Positions 45,117-55,754 of a stretch of 64,000 nt of DNA are shown piece by piece. The notes beneath the pieces were generated by a model, which was not told where the DNA came from, searched no databases, and saw only the letters and a program-made list of their open reading frames with translations. The stretch's first letter is position 1; each line of letters begins with the position of its first letter. A program made the position numbers and the translations under genes. The stretch is from assembly GCA_022606425.2 (NCBI GenBank), contig JAHDVF020000164.1, forward strand, positions 62,001 to 126,000, read 5' to 3'. This stretch comes from Lepidostoma basale. Taxonomy: Eukaryota; Arthropoda; Insecta; Trichoptera; Lepidostomatidae.

Positions 45117-45686
45117 CTTCTTCTTCTTCTTTTGCTTTCTCAACCTATTCCTATCCACTCCTGGACAAAGGCCTTCTCCATTCGCTTCCATGTCACTCTG
45201 TCCTGTGCAGACTGCATCCAGATTATTCCGACGTGTGTGTTCAGATCATCCTTCCACCGTAGTTGCGGTCGCCCTGCACTTCTCTTTGCCTTCCACGATC
45301 TCCAAGTCAGCAATCTTCTTGTCCACTTTTCATCTGGGCTTCTGGCCACGTGACCTGCCCATTGCCATTTTAAAGCCGCCACCCGGTGGATGATGTCAGT
45401 GACCTTTGTTTTTTCTCTCACCGTTTGGTTTAGACTCTGTCTTAGGCTTATTCCTAACATGGCTCTTTCCATGGCTCTTTGGGTCACTTGTAGTTTCTCG
45501 GCACTTTGTTTAGACAGTGGAACAGTATCAAGACCATAAGTACCAACTGACAGAACGCAGGCTTCATAGACCTTTCATTTCAGGTTGATAGGTATTTTCC
45601 GGTTTTTAAGGGTGTAACTCATGTTTCCGAAAGCTGCCCAGCTTAGTCCAATTCTTCTTTTTAGCTCTGCGGTTTTATCTCGGCCC
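45117..45686 (-). mobile_element. LINE-B copy, (GAA)n tail, 11-bp TSD
   Basis: A 570-bp insertion between ATCATTAGAAT at 45106-45116 and 45687-45697. The minus strand frame: AELKRRIGLSWAAFGNMSYT, one in-frame stop (INLK.KVYEACV), SVGTYGLDTVPLSKQSAEKL, VTQRAMERAMLGISLRQSLN, LKWQWAGHVARSPDEKW, RSAGRPQLRWKDDL, then FVQEWIGIG and the stop. This is an RTE-like reverse transcriptase C-terminus. 5'-truncated, with only minor decay. Confidence 0.88.
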
Positions 45687-45834
45687 ATCATTAGAATTGA
45701 TAGTTATAAAATAATATTTAGTAATTCTGTTCAAATCACCTGTTGTATACATGTGAAACTATTATATAAAAGGTCCAAGTGGCATCCCAAGAACCAGCAA
45801 AGTTATTAGACTTTGCTGCAAACCAATCCCTCTA

Positions 45835-45940
45835 TTGCTTCTTGAACAATGATGTAAAACTTCGTAAATAATAAATAGGAATTAGAACGTCTGTATTCTA
45901 AAAGTTTTATTATTATTTATGGGAATAACATTTTAAACCT
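45835..45940. repeat. PLE-1 fragment
   Basis: 'gcttcttgaacaatgatgta' followed by 'agaacgtctgtattctaaaa'. The core is missing. Confidence 0.5.
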
Positions 45941-45949
45941 CGACATTTT

Positions 45950-46180
45950 ATAATGGTTTCATCTTCTTTTTTTCACCAAAATAGAATAGACTGGTCTTGC
46001 ATAAAAGTTTCTAACGTTATTTTAAGTTCGTCCGTAGGTATGTTGGTAAACCAACTAACTACGTCGAAGGATACTAGTATGGCATTTCTAGGAATTTTAA
46101 AGATTTTATGTTCATTAATGAGTTCAAGGGATTTTTTAATACTGAATTTAGGTATGAATTATAAAGTATTTTTTTAGTAA
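45950..46180 (-). pseudogene. Penelope-like reverse transcriptase relic
   Basis: On the minus strand one frame reads IPRNAILVSFDVVSWFTNIP then TDELKITLETFM. V-S-F-D-V-V-S-x-F-T-N-I-P is the diagnostic reverse transcriptase motif of Penelope-like elements, with the first catalytic Asp in FDVV. Only about 70 residues remain, with stops at both ends. A PLE-A hammerhead-like motif begins 31 bp away at 46211 on the opposite strand. Confidence 0.82.
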
Positions 46181-46210
46181 ATTGTTGCCGAATTTTGCAA
46201 GTTTGGAGTA

Positions 46211-46330
46211 GGACCAGTCTGTCGATGTCAGCGAGCCTGGCGAAAACGGTCAATTTTCAAAATAAAGACAAAAGTGAAAGTTGTTAAAAAACATCGTTTT
46301 ATTTAATAATTATTTAAGATAAAAACTGTT
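46211..46330 (+). ncRNA. Hammerhead-like motif, PLE-A family, beside Penelope RT
   Basis: Core 46211-46252: CCAGT-CTGTCGAT-GTCAG-CGAGC-CTGGC-GAA-AACGGT-C. Then 'aagacaaaagtgaaagttgt' and 'aacatcgttttatttaataa', the shared family body. It ties this motif family to a Penelope-like element. Confidence 0.65.
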
Positions 46331-46814
46331 AAACTTTTAATAATTCGTACTTTCCTAATTATCACGTAGAAAGTTTATTATGTATTTATTCTTCTTTCTT
46401 ACTTTTTATGTAAATAAGTTAAAACATTTGTTAGAACAAACGCCAGGTTATTAAACGAAAGATTTTTTTAAACATTAATATAAAAATAAAATTATATATA
46501 ATATTTCTGGAGACTACGTTCAGCCAATGAAGGCTCGCCTTATTTGAGTATAACCAACAGGGATTTTATGTGCATTTTATGTTGGATACTGACGTCTGCT
46601 GATACAGACTGATTCCTCGCCGTCATTCCCCTGCTATAATAAAACAAAAACATCAACCTTGTTACTGCTAAACATGGTCGGGGTAGAAACGGTTATTATA
46701 GTATGATAATTTATCACTTCATCACTATGCACATAATCATACGTTTCTCATAAAACAGGAACCTGTGTTTACTATATAGAAGGACCAAAGAGTTTGAATG
46801 TATTTAATATGAAT

Positions 46815-46883
46815 GAAAAAGAACGGTCCTTTGATAATGCCTTAGACAGGCGAAACATGTCATTTACATAAAATATAATACAC
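46815..46883 (+). ncRNA. Hammerhead-like motif, PLE-1 family
   Basis: Core 46829-46866: TTTGATAAT-GCCT-TAGAC-AGGC-GAA-ACATGT-C. Stems II and III are intact; box 1 is TTGATAA. The LINE-A copy at 46884 begins directly after the family end. Confidence 0.62.
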
Positions 46884-47280
46884 ATGAATATAGACGAATG
46901 TGTGGATACTCTGTGCATGATAGAGTGTCGAATGAAAATATAAGAAGTGAATGCGGTGCGAATGATGGTGTCATGAACAAAATAATGAAAGGATCATTTA
47001 GATGGTTTGGACACATGGAAAGAATGAATGAAGAAAGAATGGTAAAAAAATTGTATGCTTATGATGTAAATAGAACCAGAAATTGGGAAGACCGAAGAAA
47101 ACGTGGCACGATCAAAAAAATCAAATATTGAATGTCGGCCATGTGAGGAGTCAGAGAAATCGACGCGCGTGCATGACACGATGTATGAATGTTGAGGAAT
47201 CGAGAGAAATATGTCAGGAAAAAAAAGTGTGGCAGTCCATTCTTTCTGCCTACCCCTTCAGGGAGACGGCGTGATGGTAT
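46884..47280 (+). mobile_element. LINE-A copy, no tail left
   Basis: RRMCGYSVHDRVSNENIRSE, WFGHMERMNEERMVKKLYAY, a frameshift at 47083, GRPKKTWHDQKNQI, and WQSILSAYPFRETA. The end is 'ggcgtgatggtataaaa', so the TTAG tail is lost. Confidence 0.8.
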
Positions 47281-47329
47281 AAAAATATATAATTTTTTAT
47301 GTTTTTTTTATTGTTGTCTATATTTTAAA

Positions 47330-47445
47330 GTGTTACGCTGGGCTCGCTGGCATTGATAGACTCGACTGTTCGGTCTGTCGATGCCAGCAAACCTATCGAA
47401 ACCGGTTACTCTCGAAATAAAGATAAATATGGAAGTATTTATATT
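47330..47445 (+). ncRNA. PLE-A hammerhead-like motifs, opposed
   Basis: Plus core 47371-47408 (CTGTCGAT-GCCAG-CAAAC-CTATC-GAA-ACCGGT-T) and a partial minus copy at 47335-47360 ('gggctcgctggcattgatag'). Stem II of the plus copy is damaged. Confidence 0.5.
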
Positions 47446-47449
47446 ACTT

Positions 47450-47680
47450 TTATGATTTATAAATACGAAAGAAAACGTCTGTTTTCTAGAAGTTTATTTT
47501 AATTTGATGGCAATGTGTACCTTGCTAAGGCATAATACGAGTACTTTAGAACGGCAAAACATGTCATTCACAATAAATATATATAAACTTCTATAAAACA
47601 GGCGTTTCATTCGTATTAAATATTTAAATGGAGTTTTATATTAATGTTCAAGAAACAATTAATATGTTCTGAATATATTT
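47450..47680. repeat. PLE-1 foldback, decayed core
   Basis: 'cgtctgttttctagaagttt' (47473) and inverted 'aacttctataaaacaggcgt' (47586) flank a decayed core. Confidence 0.5.
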
Positions 47681-47794
47681 TAGATTAGAATAAAATAAAT
47701 GTTTTTTTATTGTGTTTTATTTTCCCTGCAAGTCAACATTAAACATTAAATAGGTTATGTATAACAATAATACACTGGTTAAATTTGTATATTA

Positions 47795-47955
47795 AGTACC
47801 TTACTGTTTACAACCACAAACCGGTTTCGCCCCCAACAGGGCTACGTCAGGGTTACAAAATATACTAAACTAACTAGGTTTAGTTTATTTTGTAACCCTG
47901 ACGAGCTCCGGCGGGAGCGAAGCCGGTTGGTGGTTGTAAACGATAAAGTTGTATA
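47795..47955. ncRNA. PLE-5 foldback with two opposed hammerhead-like cores
   Basis: Minus core 47856-47821: ACC-CTGACGT-A-GCCC...GGGGC-GAA-ACCGGT-T. Plus core 47891-47932: ACC-CTGACGA-GCTCC-GGC-GGGAGC-GAA-GCCGGT-T-GGT. The plus copy has the canonical CTGACGA box 1 followed directly by a 5-bp stem II. The arms are inverted repeats joined by 'aaactaactaggtttagttt'. Confidence 0.65.
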
Positions 47956-48049
47956 CCATATATCCAAATTTTACCAGTGTATTATTACAATATTTGCGAC
48001 ACCACAAATTAAGTGCATCATACGAAACTATATTAGATAGATTGCTGAA

Positions 48050-48265
48050 ACTACAAATTAACAAGTTAAATTTATAAAGATAATCAAATGATTTTACTGA
48101 AATCTCTTGATGGAAGTTCATTTTAAATAATAATTAAATAAAATGATGTTTTTTAACTACTTCCACTTTTGTCTTTATTTAGACAGAGACCGGTTTCTAA
48201 TTAAGACAAAAGTGGAAGTAGTTAAAAAACATCGTTTTATTTAATTATTATTTAAATTTAAAAAA
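48050..48265. repeat. PLE-A body in inverted arrangement
   Basis: 'acttccacttttgtctttat' and 'aagacaaaagtggaagtagt' face each other across 48180-48205. Only a partial core ('gagaccggtttctaat') is left between. Confidence 0.55.
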
Positions 48266-48284
48266 GCTTAAAACCGTTAAATTA

Positions 48285-48560
48285 AATAACTTTGTTTTTG
48301 TATCACAATTGTATTTTATTTTACGCGACATCTGTTTTATCAACCTATGTTGACATCATCAGGTGTTGCAATAATATATTAAATGTCAAATTTTCGTGAT
48401 TTTTCGAATCTTTATATGTATGAACAAATATACATAAAGATTCGAAAAATCACGAAAATTTGACATTTCATATATTATTCTAACATCTTCTGATGTCAAC
48501 ATAGGTTGATGAAACAGCTGTCGCGTAAAATAAAATACAATTGTGATACAAAACAAATTA
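48285..48560. ncRNA. PLE-6 foldback with two opposed hammerhead-like cores
   Basis: Near-perfect inverted arms meet at about 48425. Minus core 48366-48324: CCTGATGA-T-GTCAAC-ATA-GGTTGAT-AAA-ACAGATGT-C. Plus core 48482-48526: TCTGATG-TCAAC-ATA-GGTTGA-T-GAA-ACAGCTGT-C. Each arm keeps what the other has lost. Confidence 0.68.
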
Positions 48561-48689
48561 ATTTAATTAAACAGTTTTAATATGTTAAGGTATCATAGTG
48601 TATCGGCCAAAACAATGGACTATTTATAAAAGTTTGTTTACTATAAATTGTTGATTGATAATACCTTCCAACTCGTTTTCTAACCTTCA

Positions 48690-48745
48690 ATCCGTTTCAT
48701 AAATGGGAAGACAGAGATGATGAACCGCAACATTCTTTGATAACT
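48690..48745 (-). mobile_element. LINE-A 3' scrap, very old
   Basis: 'tctaaccttcaatccgtttc' and 'ggaagacagagatgatgaac' align with the LINE-A end only loosely. Confidence 0.3.
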
Positions 48746-49237
48746 TTGAACCAGACCAGAACCACAAGAGTTTGTTACCCTTCATAATAATAATAATAAT
48801 TCACAATATTTATTAATGTTTCTTATACATAAATGAGACACTAACGAAAAACATTTAGGCGACTCATTTGGACCCAAAACAGTTAACAAAAATACAATAT
48901 CGACATGAAACTAGGAAATAACATACGAGTATCTCAGAAAGATCCTAATTATGTCGACCCCTACACCGATGCCTATGAAAAATTCATGGCACCATGTGTA
49001 TAAAAATGATAATTGCATTCCTCGGGTGTGTTTCTAAAGAATTGTGCAAGTCTGACAATTTTTTTTCAAAATAAATATTATTATTGTGTAGTTTCCCACG
49101 GTTGGTTGAAATATGTTATTTGGGATCTTGAAGAAATCGCTTCTCAGTCTTGATTGACCTTTCGAAATTTGCTGGTCTCTCCATCTTCAGGGTAGTCGAG
49201 TAATTGCCCCGAAGATTATTATAATTACTTTTTTTAA

Positions 49238-50024
49238 CCCTTAACGTACCGTGTTCAAAACAAAACGCTCGCTCCCATGTGGTAAATTCAGTTTACCGCT
49301 AACTTTATCTAAATATCAAGCATATGACTCGATGAATCAAAATTTAATTTATGTCATCTTGTAGGGAATTTTATTAGAAATAGATCGATATCTATAACAT
49401 ACATGGATTATTTGAAAAACATATCATTATTAATTTTTTTCTGGAACCATGCGATTTCTGATATGGAATGCGTCACAGCATACGAGCAACTGGACACCAA
49501 GTATAAACTTGTCTTGCGGCCGGCGGCCGGCGGGGCGAAACTTTACGAGATTTTACGTATGATAAAGGCACCTAGGCAAAATGTATAGTACGTTCAAGAC
49601 AACGAGTACGTATTAATATTTGTCCCTTTTGGTAAAGTGTTAATATTTTCACAGTTCTGATATTATTAAGTTGCGTGCTGCGTTTTCATCCACAGTCGGT
49701 ATTATTACGTACCTATTGAAAAGGCCAGACATATAATTTATAATACGTTCAAAACAGCGAGTAAGTATTTGTCACTTTTGATAAAGTTGTAAATATTAGC
49801 AAAACAAATTCTACCTTAACACGAATGAAGGTGAGGGCAGTCTTAGAAAATATTTTTTTTTTGGGATGAAGGAAGTAATTTTTTGCTTTTTTTTATTACG
49901 AAATATTGAGAACACTTCAATGGAGGATTACAATTTTTTTTATAATACTAGGGTCCATAGGTTTTAAGAAAATCAACTTTAAATTGGCAGTGGAAACTCA
50001 ATTGACCACATGGCAACGCGACGG
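49238..50024 (-). mobile_element. piggyBac-type MITE, copy 2 (787 bp)
   Basis: TTAA at 49234-49237 and 50025-50028. It is the inverted near-copy of 42936-43730, including the shared 'catacgagcaactg' and 'aaggcacctaggcaaaatgt' blocks. The small frame 49403-49588 is not in a coding-like context. Confidence 0.85.
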
Positions 50025-50204
50025 TTAAACAAGTCTCAATGGGCCCTTGATTACATCATGAAAACGGCTTTATTATTATTTATTATTATTATTTTTTTAA
50101 TATTAATATTTTTATTCTTAATAATTTTATTGCTATTACATTTATTTTGTTTGAATACTCTTACGACTATTAGAGCGCGAGATTAATCGATGTTATGGGT
50201 ATAG

Positions 50205-50335
50205 CTATTATATTGATTCTCATGACATGACATGATAGATAGCTACAAATTCTACACCAGACCAATGACATCGTGAAAATCACACTGTCATCACGAATAA
50301 TTGAACCTGGGACCTTCGGTTGAGAATTCAATAAA
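50205..50335 (-). mobile_element. tRNA-derived SINE (S1 family)
   Basis: The minus strand has GAAGGTCCCAGGTTCAATT (B box), then 'gacagtgtgattttcacgat'. The 5' third is missing. Confidence 0.55.
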
Positions 50336-50744
50336 TAATCAAGAAACTTCTTACCTCCCCCCCTTGTATATCGGAACTTGAACAAAAATCTAATAATTGA
50401 AATATAAAACCTAAGTGGCATACACTGTAGGCCGAAATTCCATTTCCCTGAAATGTAATAACAATAGAGCTAACAAGACCTAAAAGGGTTGAATCTTCAC
50501 TCTTGTAAATAAATATACGAGGGTAGGTACTATCATCAACCCTTAAAAAAAGAAGTTTTTAATGGAAAAGTTCGCATTGCTGGACCGTGAACGACACCGT
50601 AGCTTACAAGTATTTGCTTTTAAAAATAAAATTGCTTTAAAAGCACAGTGACGTCCTAATATAATCTTTCAAGCAAAAATTACTACAATATAAATAATTT
50701 TAAAATCTGTAATTTATGATAATATATAGTATTATTTTTTTAAT

Positions 50745-50938
50745 GTTATCCGGGAGTATTTACAATCCAGGAATACTGAAATAACTATATCTGCACATGT
50801 ACGTTCCCCACAGCAGCACAATAAATGGCCAAATATTATTTTATGCCCCCAATTGCCGCACAGATGCGCTTCAAAGTTCTCCTGTATTGATGGCGATCCG
50901 TCTTTTAAACGAGGTGCCAACAGATGCAGTTATATAAA
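50745..50938 (-). repeat. Unclassified dispersed repeat (copy 2)
   Basis: Partner of 42725-42930 on the opposite strand. It abuts the LINE-A tail at 50941, so LINE-A probably inserted at or near its end. Confidence 0.5.
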
Positions 50939-50940
50939 TA

Positions 50941-51472
50941 ATAACTAACTAACTTACTAACCATCACGCCGTCTCACCGTAGTGGTAGGCAGAAATAATG
51001 GACTGCCACACTTTTCTTTCCTGACGTATTTCCTCTCGATTCCTCAACATTCATACATCGTGTCAAGCACGCGCGTCGAATTCTCTGACTCCTCACATGG
51101 CCGACATTCAATATTTGATGTATTTGATCATGCCACGTTTTCCTCGGTCTTCGTCTATTTCTGGTTCCATTTACATCGTTAACATTATACTTTTTTACCA
51201 TTCTTTCTTCATTCATTCTTTCCATGTGTCCGAACCGTCTAAATGAACCTTTCATTATTTTGTTCATAACACCATCATTCGCACCGCGTTCACTTATTAT
51301 ATTTTCATTCGACACTCTATCATACACAGAGTATCCACACATTCGTCTATATTCATGTGTAATTCCACACATTCGCCTAAGAGAACTCATTTCTACTGCA
51401 TGTATTCTACTTTCATCCTTCGTTTGCCAGTTCCATGCTTAGCTTCCATACATAAGGGTCGGTAGAAGAACA
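50941..51472 (-). mobile_element. LINE-A copy with an internal duplication
   Basis: The 138-codon minus frame 51390-50974 begins SSLRRMCGITHEYRRMCGYS: the RRMCG block is duplicated, with 'attcatgtgtaattc' between the copies. The remainder is subfamily a (RVSNENIISERGANDGVMNK, HMERMNEERMVKKYNVNDVN). (TTAG)n tail. Confidence 0.8.
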
Positions 51473-51633
51473 CTTCTATAAAGTGTTTAATAAGGTGTTA
51501 AATATGTCCAACCACCAAGTAATAGTTTCTTATCAAAGTAAGTCATCATATATGGCTCAATTACCTAGGATAACTTAATACTCACTACAAAATATTAAAG
51601 TCTCATATAACTATACAATAACATTACTATTAA

Positions 51634-52141
51634 CCCCTTACAGCATGATTTTTTTTAAATTTGTAAAAAAAATATATGATGTGTAAATGATGAAAAAAAA
51701 GACGTTTTTTTTATTTTTTCAGATAAATTATTTTTCCTATGTTAAAAAAAAAAAATATTTCTAGGTCTTCCACTTTTTATCCCTAGATTTAACACAATAT
51801 TACCCATAATTTTATATAAAAGTGATCATGTTATTTCTTACCTAATGAAAATAATGTTAAGTCAGTGTAATATAATTATTTATAGCGTTTTACAAACAAA
51901 AAAAAAATAACACTTTTGAATATCACGTTTGTACAGAAAATCATAAACCGACAGTTGGAAACAGTCGAACGCACGTCTAGTACAACCAGATACATCTAGC
52001 AAGAAGTTTGACAACTAGTAACGCGGATCGTAGATAAAACTTTAGTATTATTGCTGGAAGCATGACATATTTTATTATTTTGTTGTTTTTTATGGCGAAA
52101 GATTATTTTGGATCATATATGAGCTTGTATGCGGTAAGGGG
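51634..52141. mobile_element. piggyBac-type MITE, 508 bp
   Basis: TTAA at 51630-51633 and 52142-52145. The ends CCCCTTACAGCATGA and, reversed, CCCCTTACCGCATAC are inverted. The interior is AT-rich. Different family from 42936-43730. Confidence 0.75.
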
Positions 52142-52503
52142 TTAATAGCAAATTTCTAAGAATTTTCCAGGTATGAAAATTAACGTAATAAGCTTTTGTC
52201 AATAACAAGTAAATACTAATACAAACAATCACAATAAACGGAAGGGAATACCGGATGCAGAATAACTAACTTCGCTGAAAATACTCGCACATTAAGAATA
52301 GGACTTAATGTTAATTTGATTTTTGCTATAATATGGGTTGCTGTTTATGACTTTCTTTATCTCTAGAGCTTCCAAATTATTTAGTCTATTGCCTATACAG
52401 TTTTTATGAATAAGTTGAATGAATGATCAGATTCTACAAGGTGGTTGGAATTTTTTCTTCTCTAGTTCTAGCTTTGTATATTTTATTACGAGTATAAAGA
52501 ACA

Positions 52504-53036
52504 TAACTAACTAAACTAACTTACCATCACGCCGTCTCCCCGGAGGGGTAGGTAGAAAGAATGGAACGACACACTGTTCTGTCCTGACATACGTCTCTCG
52601 CTTCCTCTACATTCATACATCTTGTCATGCACGCACGTCGATTTTTCCGACTCCTCACGTGACCGACATTCAATATTTGATTGATTTGATGGTGCCACGT
52701 TTTCCTCGGCCTTCCTCTATTTCTAGCTCCGTTCACGCCGTTTACATATACCTTCTTTACCATTCTGTCTTCACTCATTCTTTCCATGTGTCCAAACCAT
52801 CTTAATGACCCTTTCCTTATTTTGTTCATAACACTTTCATTCGCACCACATTCACTTCTTATACTTGCATTTGTCACTCTATAATAAACAGATTTGTCAC
52901 ACATTCGTCTTAGAGATCTCATTTCTACTGCATTTATTCTACTTTCATCCTTCTTTTGCCAGTTCCATGCTTCACTTCCATACATAAGGGTCGGCACAAG
53001 AACACCATTGTGCACTGCCATCTTAGCTTTTTACTA
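52504..53036 (-). mobile_element. LINE-A copy with continuous 164-codon frame
   Basis: Frame 53021-52527: MAVHNGVLVPTLMYGSEAWN, RRMCDKSVYYRVTNASIRSE, CGANESVMNKIRKGSLRWFG, RGRPRKTWHHQINQI, and CRSILSTYPSGETA. (TTAG)n tail, one of the better-kept copies. Truncated 5' at 'ctaaaaag'. Confidence 0.86.
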
Positions 53037-53423
53037 ACAAACAAAACAAAACAAAAGCCTATAAAGAACATATAAATAAAATAACAATAAAGTACGCCAC
53101 TGCGGAACAGTATAGATAACCCCCCACCAAAAGTAAAGGAAATTGTCGATTAAGTCAGGAGACACTGAACAGAACAAATTTAATTGTTCCATATTATTTT
53201 CCGTGTTTTCCCTCTCCGAATTCGCTCGGCACAAAATCTAATAATATTCCATTTAATAAGCAGTGACCTAATTTATAAGATAAATATGATTCATAATTTA
53301 ACATTTAGGTTTCGAAAAAGCTGTGAATTAAGAGACTTTTTACGTCGTAGAAAAGAAGAAAATATGAGTTTTGTATTGATTTTCGAATGATTTTAGCCAT
53401 TCTTCAAAATGAAAAAAATATAT

Positions 53424-53835
53424 AACTAACTAACTAACTGACCATCCCGTCTTCTCTCCGAAGGGGTAGGCAGAAATAATGGACTGCCACACTTTTCTTT
53501 CCTGGTATATTTCTCTCGCTTCCTCAACATTCAAACATCGTGTCATGCACGCGCGTCGATTTCTCTGACTCTTCATGTGGCCAATATTGAATATTTGATT
53601 TATTTGATCATGCAACGTTTTCCTCGGTATTCCTCTATTTCTAGTTCCAATTAAATCGTTAACATATACTATTTTTAGCATTCTTTCTTCATTCATTCTT
53701 TCCATGTGTCTAAACCATCTTAATGATCCATTCATTATTTTGTTCATAACACCATCATTCGCACCGCATTCACTTCTTATATTTTCATTCGACATTCTAT
53801 CAGACACAGAGTATCCAAGTATTTGTCTAAGAGAT
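53424..53835 (-). mobile_element. LINE-A copy, subfamily a
   Basis: Frame 53807-53430 covers MSDRMSNENIRSECGANDGV to WQSIISAYPFGEKTG, running past the usual stop. 5'-truncated, with a TTAG tail. Confidence 0.82.
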
Positions 53836-53984
53836 AGAAAAATAATGATAATAACATTATTTACAAAAAAAATATGATAATGACATTGTTTACATTTTGT
53901 AACTCTCTAGAAAAGGGGAATCATGTCACCTCATAACATATAATAAAAATACCAAAAAAATGACATTTTAATCAATAATATATA

Positions 53985-54240
53985 TTTACATCGTTAAAAT
54001 ATACTTTATTAACCATTCTTTCCACGTGTCCCAACCATCTCAACGACCCTTTCATTATTTTGGTCGTAACACCATCATTCCCACCGCATTCACTTCTTTT
54101 ATTTTCATTCGACACTCTATCATATACAGATTTACCACACATTCGTCTTAGAGATCTCATTTCTACTGCATTCATCATTCTTTTGCCAATTCCATGCTTC
54201 ACTTCCATACATAAGGGCCGGCACAAAAGTATCTTTTGAA
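53985..54240 (-). mobile_element. LINE-A fragment without 3' end
   Basis: Frame 54226-53972: EVKHGIGKRMMNAVEMRSLR, RMCGKSVYDRVSNENKRSEC, GSLRWLGHVERM. A plus-strand subfamily-c scrap follows at 54290-54390 ('cctgagatggtttggacgta'). Confidence 0.7.
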
Positions 54241-54477
54241 AAGGGTCTTTTTATTTATTTTTTATTTATAAGTAAAATTAAAAATATGATCCCTGAGATG
54301 GTTTGGACGTATTGAACGAATGGACGAATAGTTAAATTTTTGTATACAAGCAATAGTGTAAGTGGAAAGAGAAGCCGCAAATCAAATCAGTTTATTAACT
54401 CATTACAAACAGCATAAATGTTTAAGGCATCTATTGAGTACAGGTCAAATATTATATAGATACAACATATTTGTTTT

Positions 54478-54851
54478 AGATTTATTTTGTGGGTGTTGGT
54501 CGATCGAAGTGTGCGCGGGAGATGCCTAAAAAACCATAAACACAAATGTACGGATCGTCCAGCTGACTACAAGTGCACCATCTAAAAGAACATTATGTGT
54601 TCAATTATTTTTATTATTTCATTTTATATCATTGTATTTTAGAGAATTTGTTTCAGATTTATTTTGTGGACGTTGGACGATCGAAATGTGCGCGGGATAT
54701 GGTGGCGATGAGGTTCGCAACCCATCACGCCGCGTCTCCCGCGGAGCGAAAAGAGAAGGATGGAGTGCCGCATCAGTAAAAGTGTGACAGTCCATTCTTT
54801 CTGCCTACCCTTTCGGGGAGACGGCGTGATGGTTAGTTAGTTAGTTAGTTA
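54478..54851 (+). mobile_element. N-element with partly duplicated head
   Basis: 'gcgcgggagatgcc' appears at 54518, followed by a second start 'acacaaatgtacggatcgtc' (54540). The complete unit then runs to the LINE-A 3' signature and (TTAG)n. Two heads in a row suggest a copy inserted into a copy, or template switching. Confidence 0.7.
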
Positions 54852-54859
54852 TATATATT

Positions 54860-55750
54860 TAAAAGTAAATTTGACAAAATTCTTCAAGAAATGATAAATC
54901 AACTAATTATATTTTTATAATCTTTAAGTGTTAACCCTATAGAATTCCTTAACATTGATATTGTATATCGTTCCTCTGAAGATTAGAGTATAAAATCGTA
55001 TCTAGAAAAACAAAATTTAAAAAAGATTAAAACAGTGATTTAAATTCCAAAAAAAAAACAATTGAAAGTCACGTGCATTAAATTTAAAAAATCGAATGAA
55101 ATACAAGTAGTATATGCATAACTTATTTGTCAGCGATGTCAAATGATGTTAAACAGTTGGCAAACCAAATATAAGTTGTTTTGAAGTTTTATTTTTGAGA
55201 TTGTTGTATTTAAATCGATGTTTTGGCTAGATATTTGAAAAGTTTCAAAACTGTGTGGTGAATTTATATGCTTTTTGACCTCTCTATAAAATTTCCATTA
55301 TAACTTTCTCGTTAAATAAACGTAAATGTCACTGTATTTTAGTGATACTTTCACAATGCATATTGTCATACACATGGAAGGAATGAGAACGGTGGTTCCC
55401 TCCTTGTTTTATCACAGAGAGGGTATAAACAGTGATAAATGGGGTATTCAAAACACCATTTTCTTTTGTTTGATGGGTCAAAATATACGTGAGTTACATT
55501 ATATTGTCCGTCTTAGTAGCGGATGGCTCCATAAAAAGTATACACAGACTTGTTATATGAGTTCAACATTACTTGTCTCTTTAAAAAATAGTAGAAAATG
55601 ATATAAACCGATGAATTTTATTACACTACTTTATTTTGCTTATCAAACTACCAACTACAATAGTTTCGCTCTAAATTTCATTTATAAGAAAACTAAATAT
55701 ACTTATAATTGTTTTACGATGTATCTCTAAAATCATTTTCTTGTAATTAT
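54860..55750. other. AT-rich intron, no gene seen
   Basis: The 91-codon frame 55326-55601 has no domain sign. Confidence 0.35.
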
Positions 55751-55754
55751 TCGA

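Noticed and set aside
49157..49200. Hammerhead motif (minus, CCTGAAGATGGAGAG ... CGAAAGGTC)
   Set aside because: Box 1 and GAA are present, but stem II pairs poorly and stem III is not palindromic. Could be a decayed family member; not counted.
55326..55601. 91-codon ORF as a host gene
   Set aside because: No domain, no splice context, AT-rich composition like the intron.
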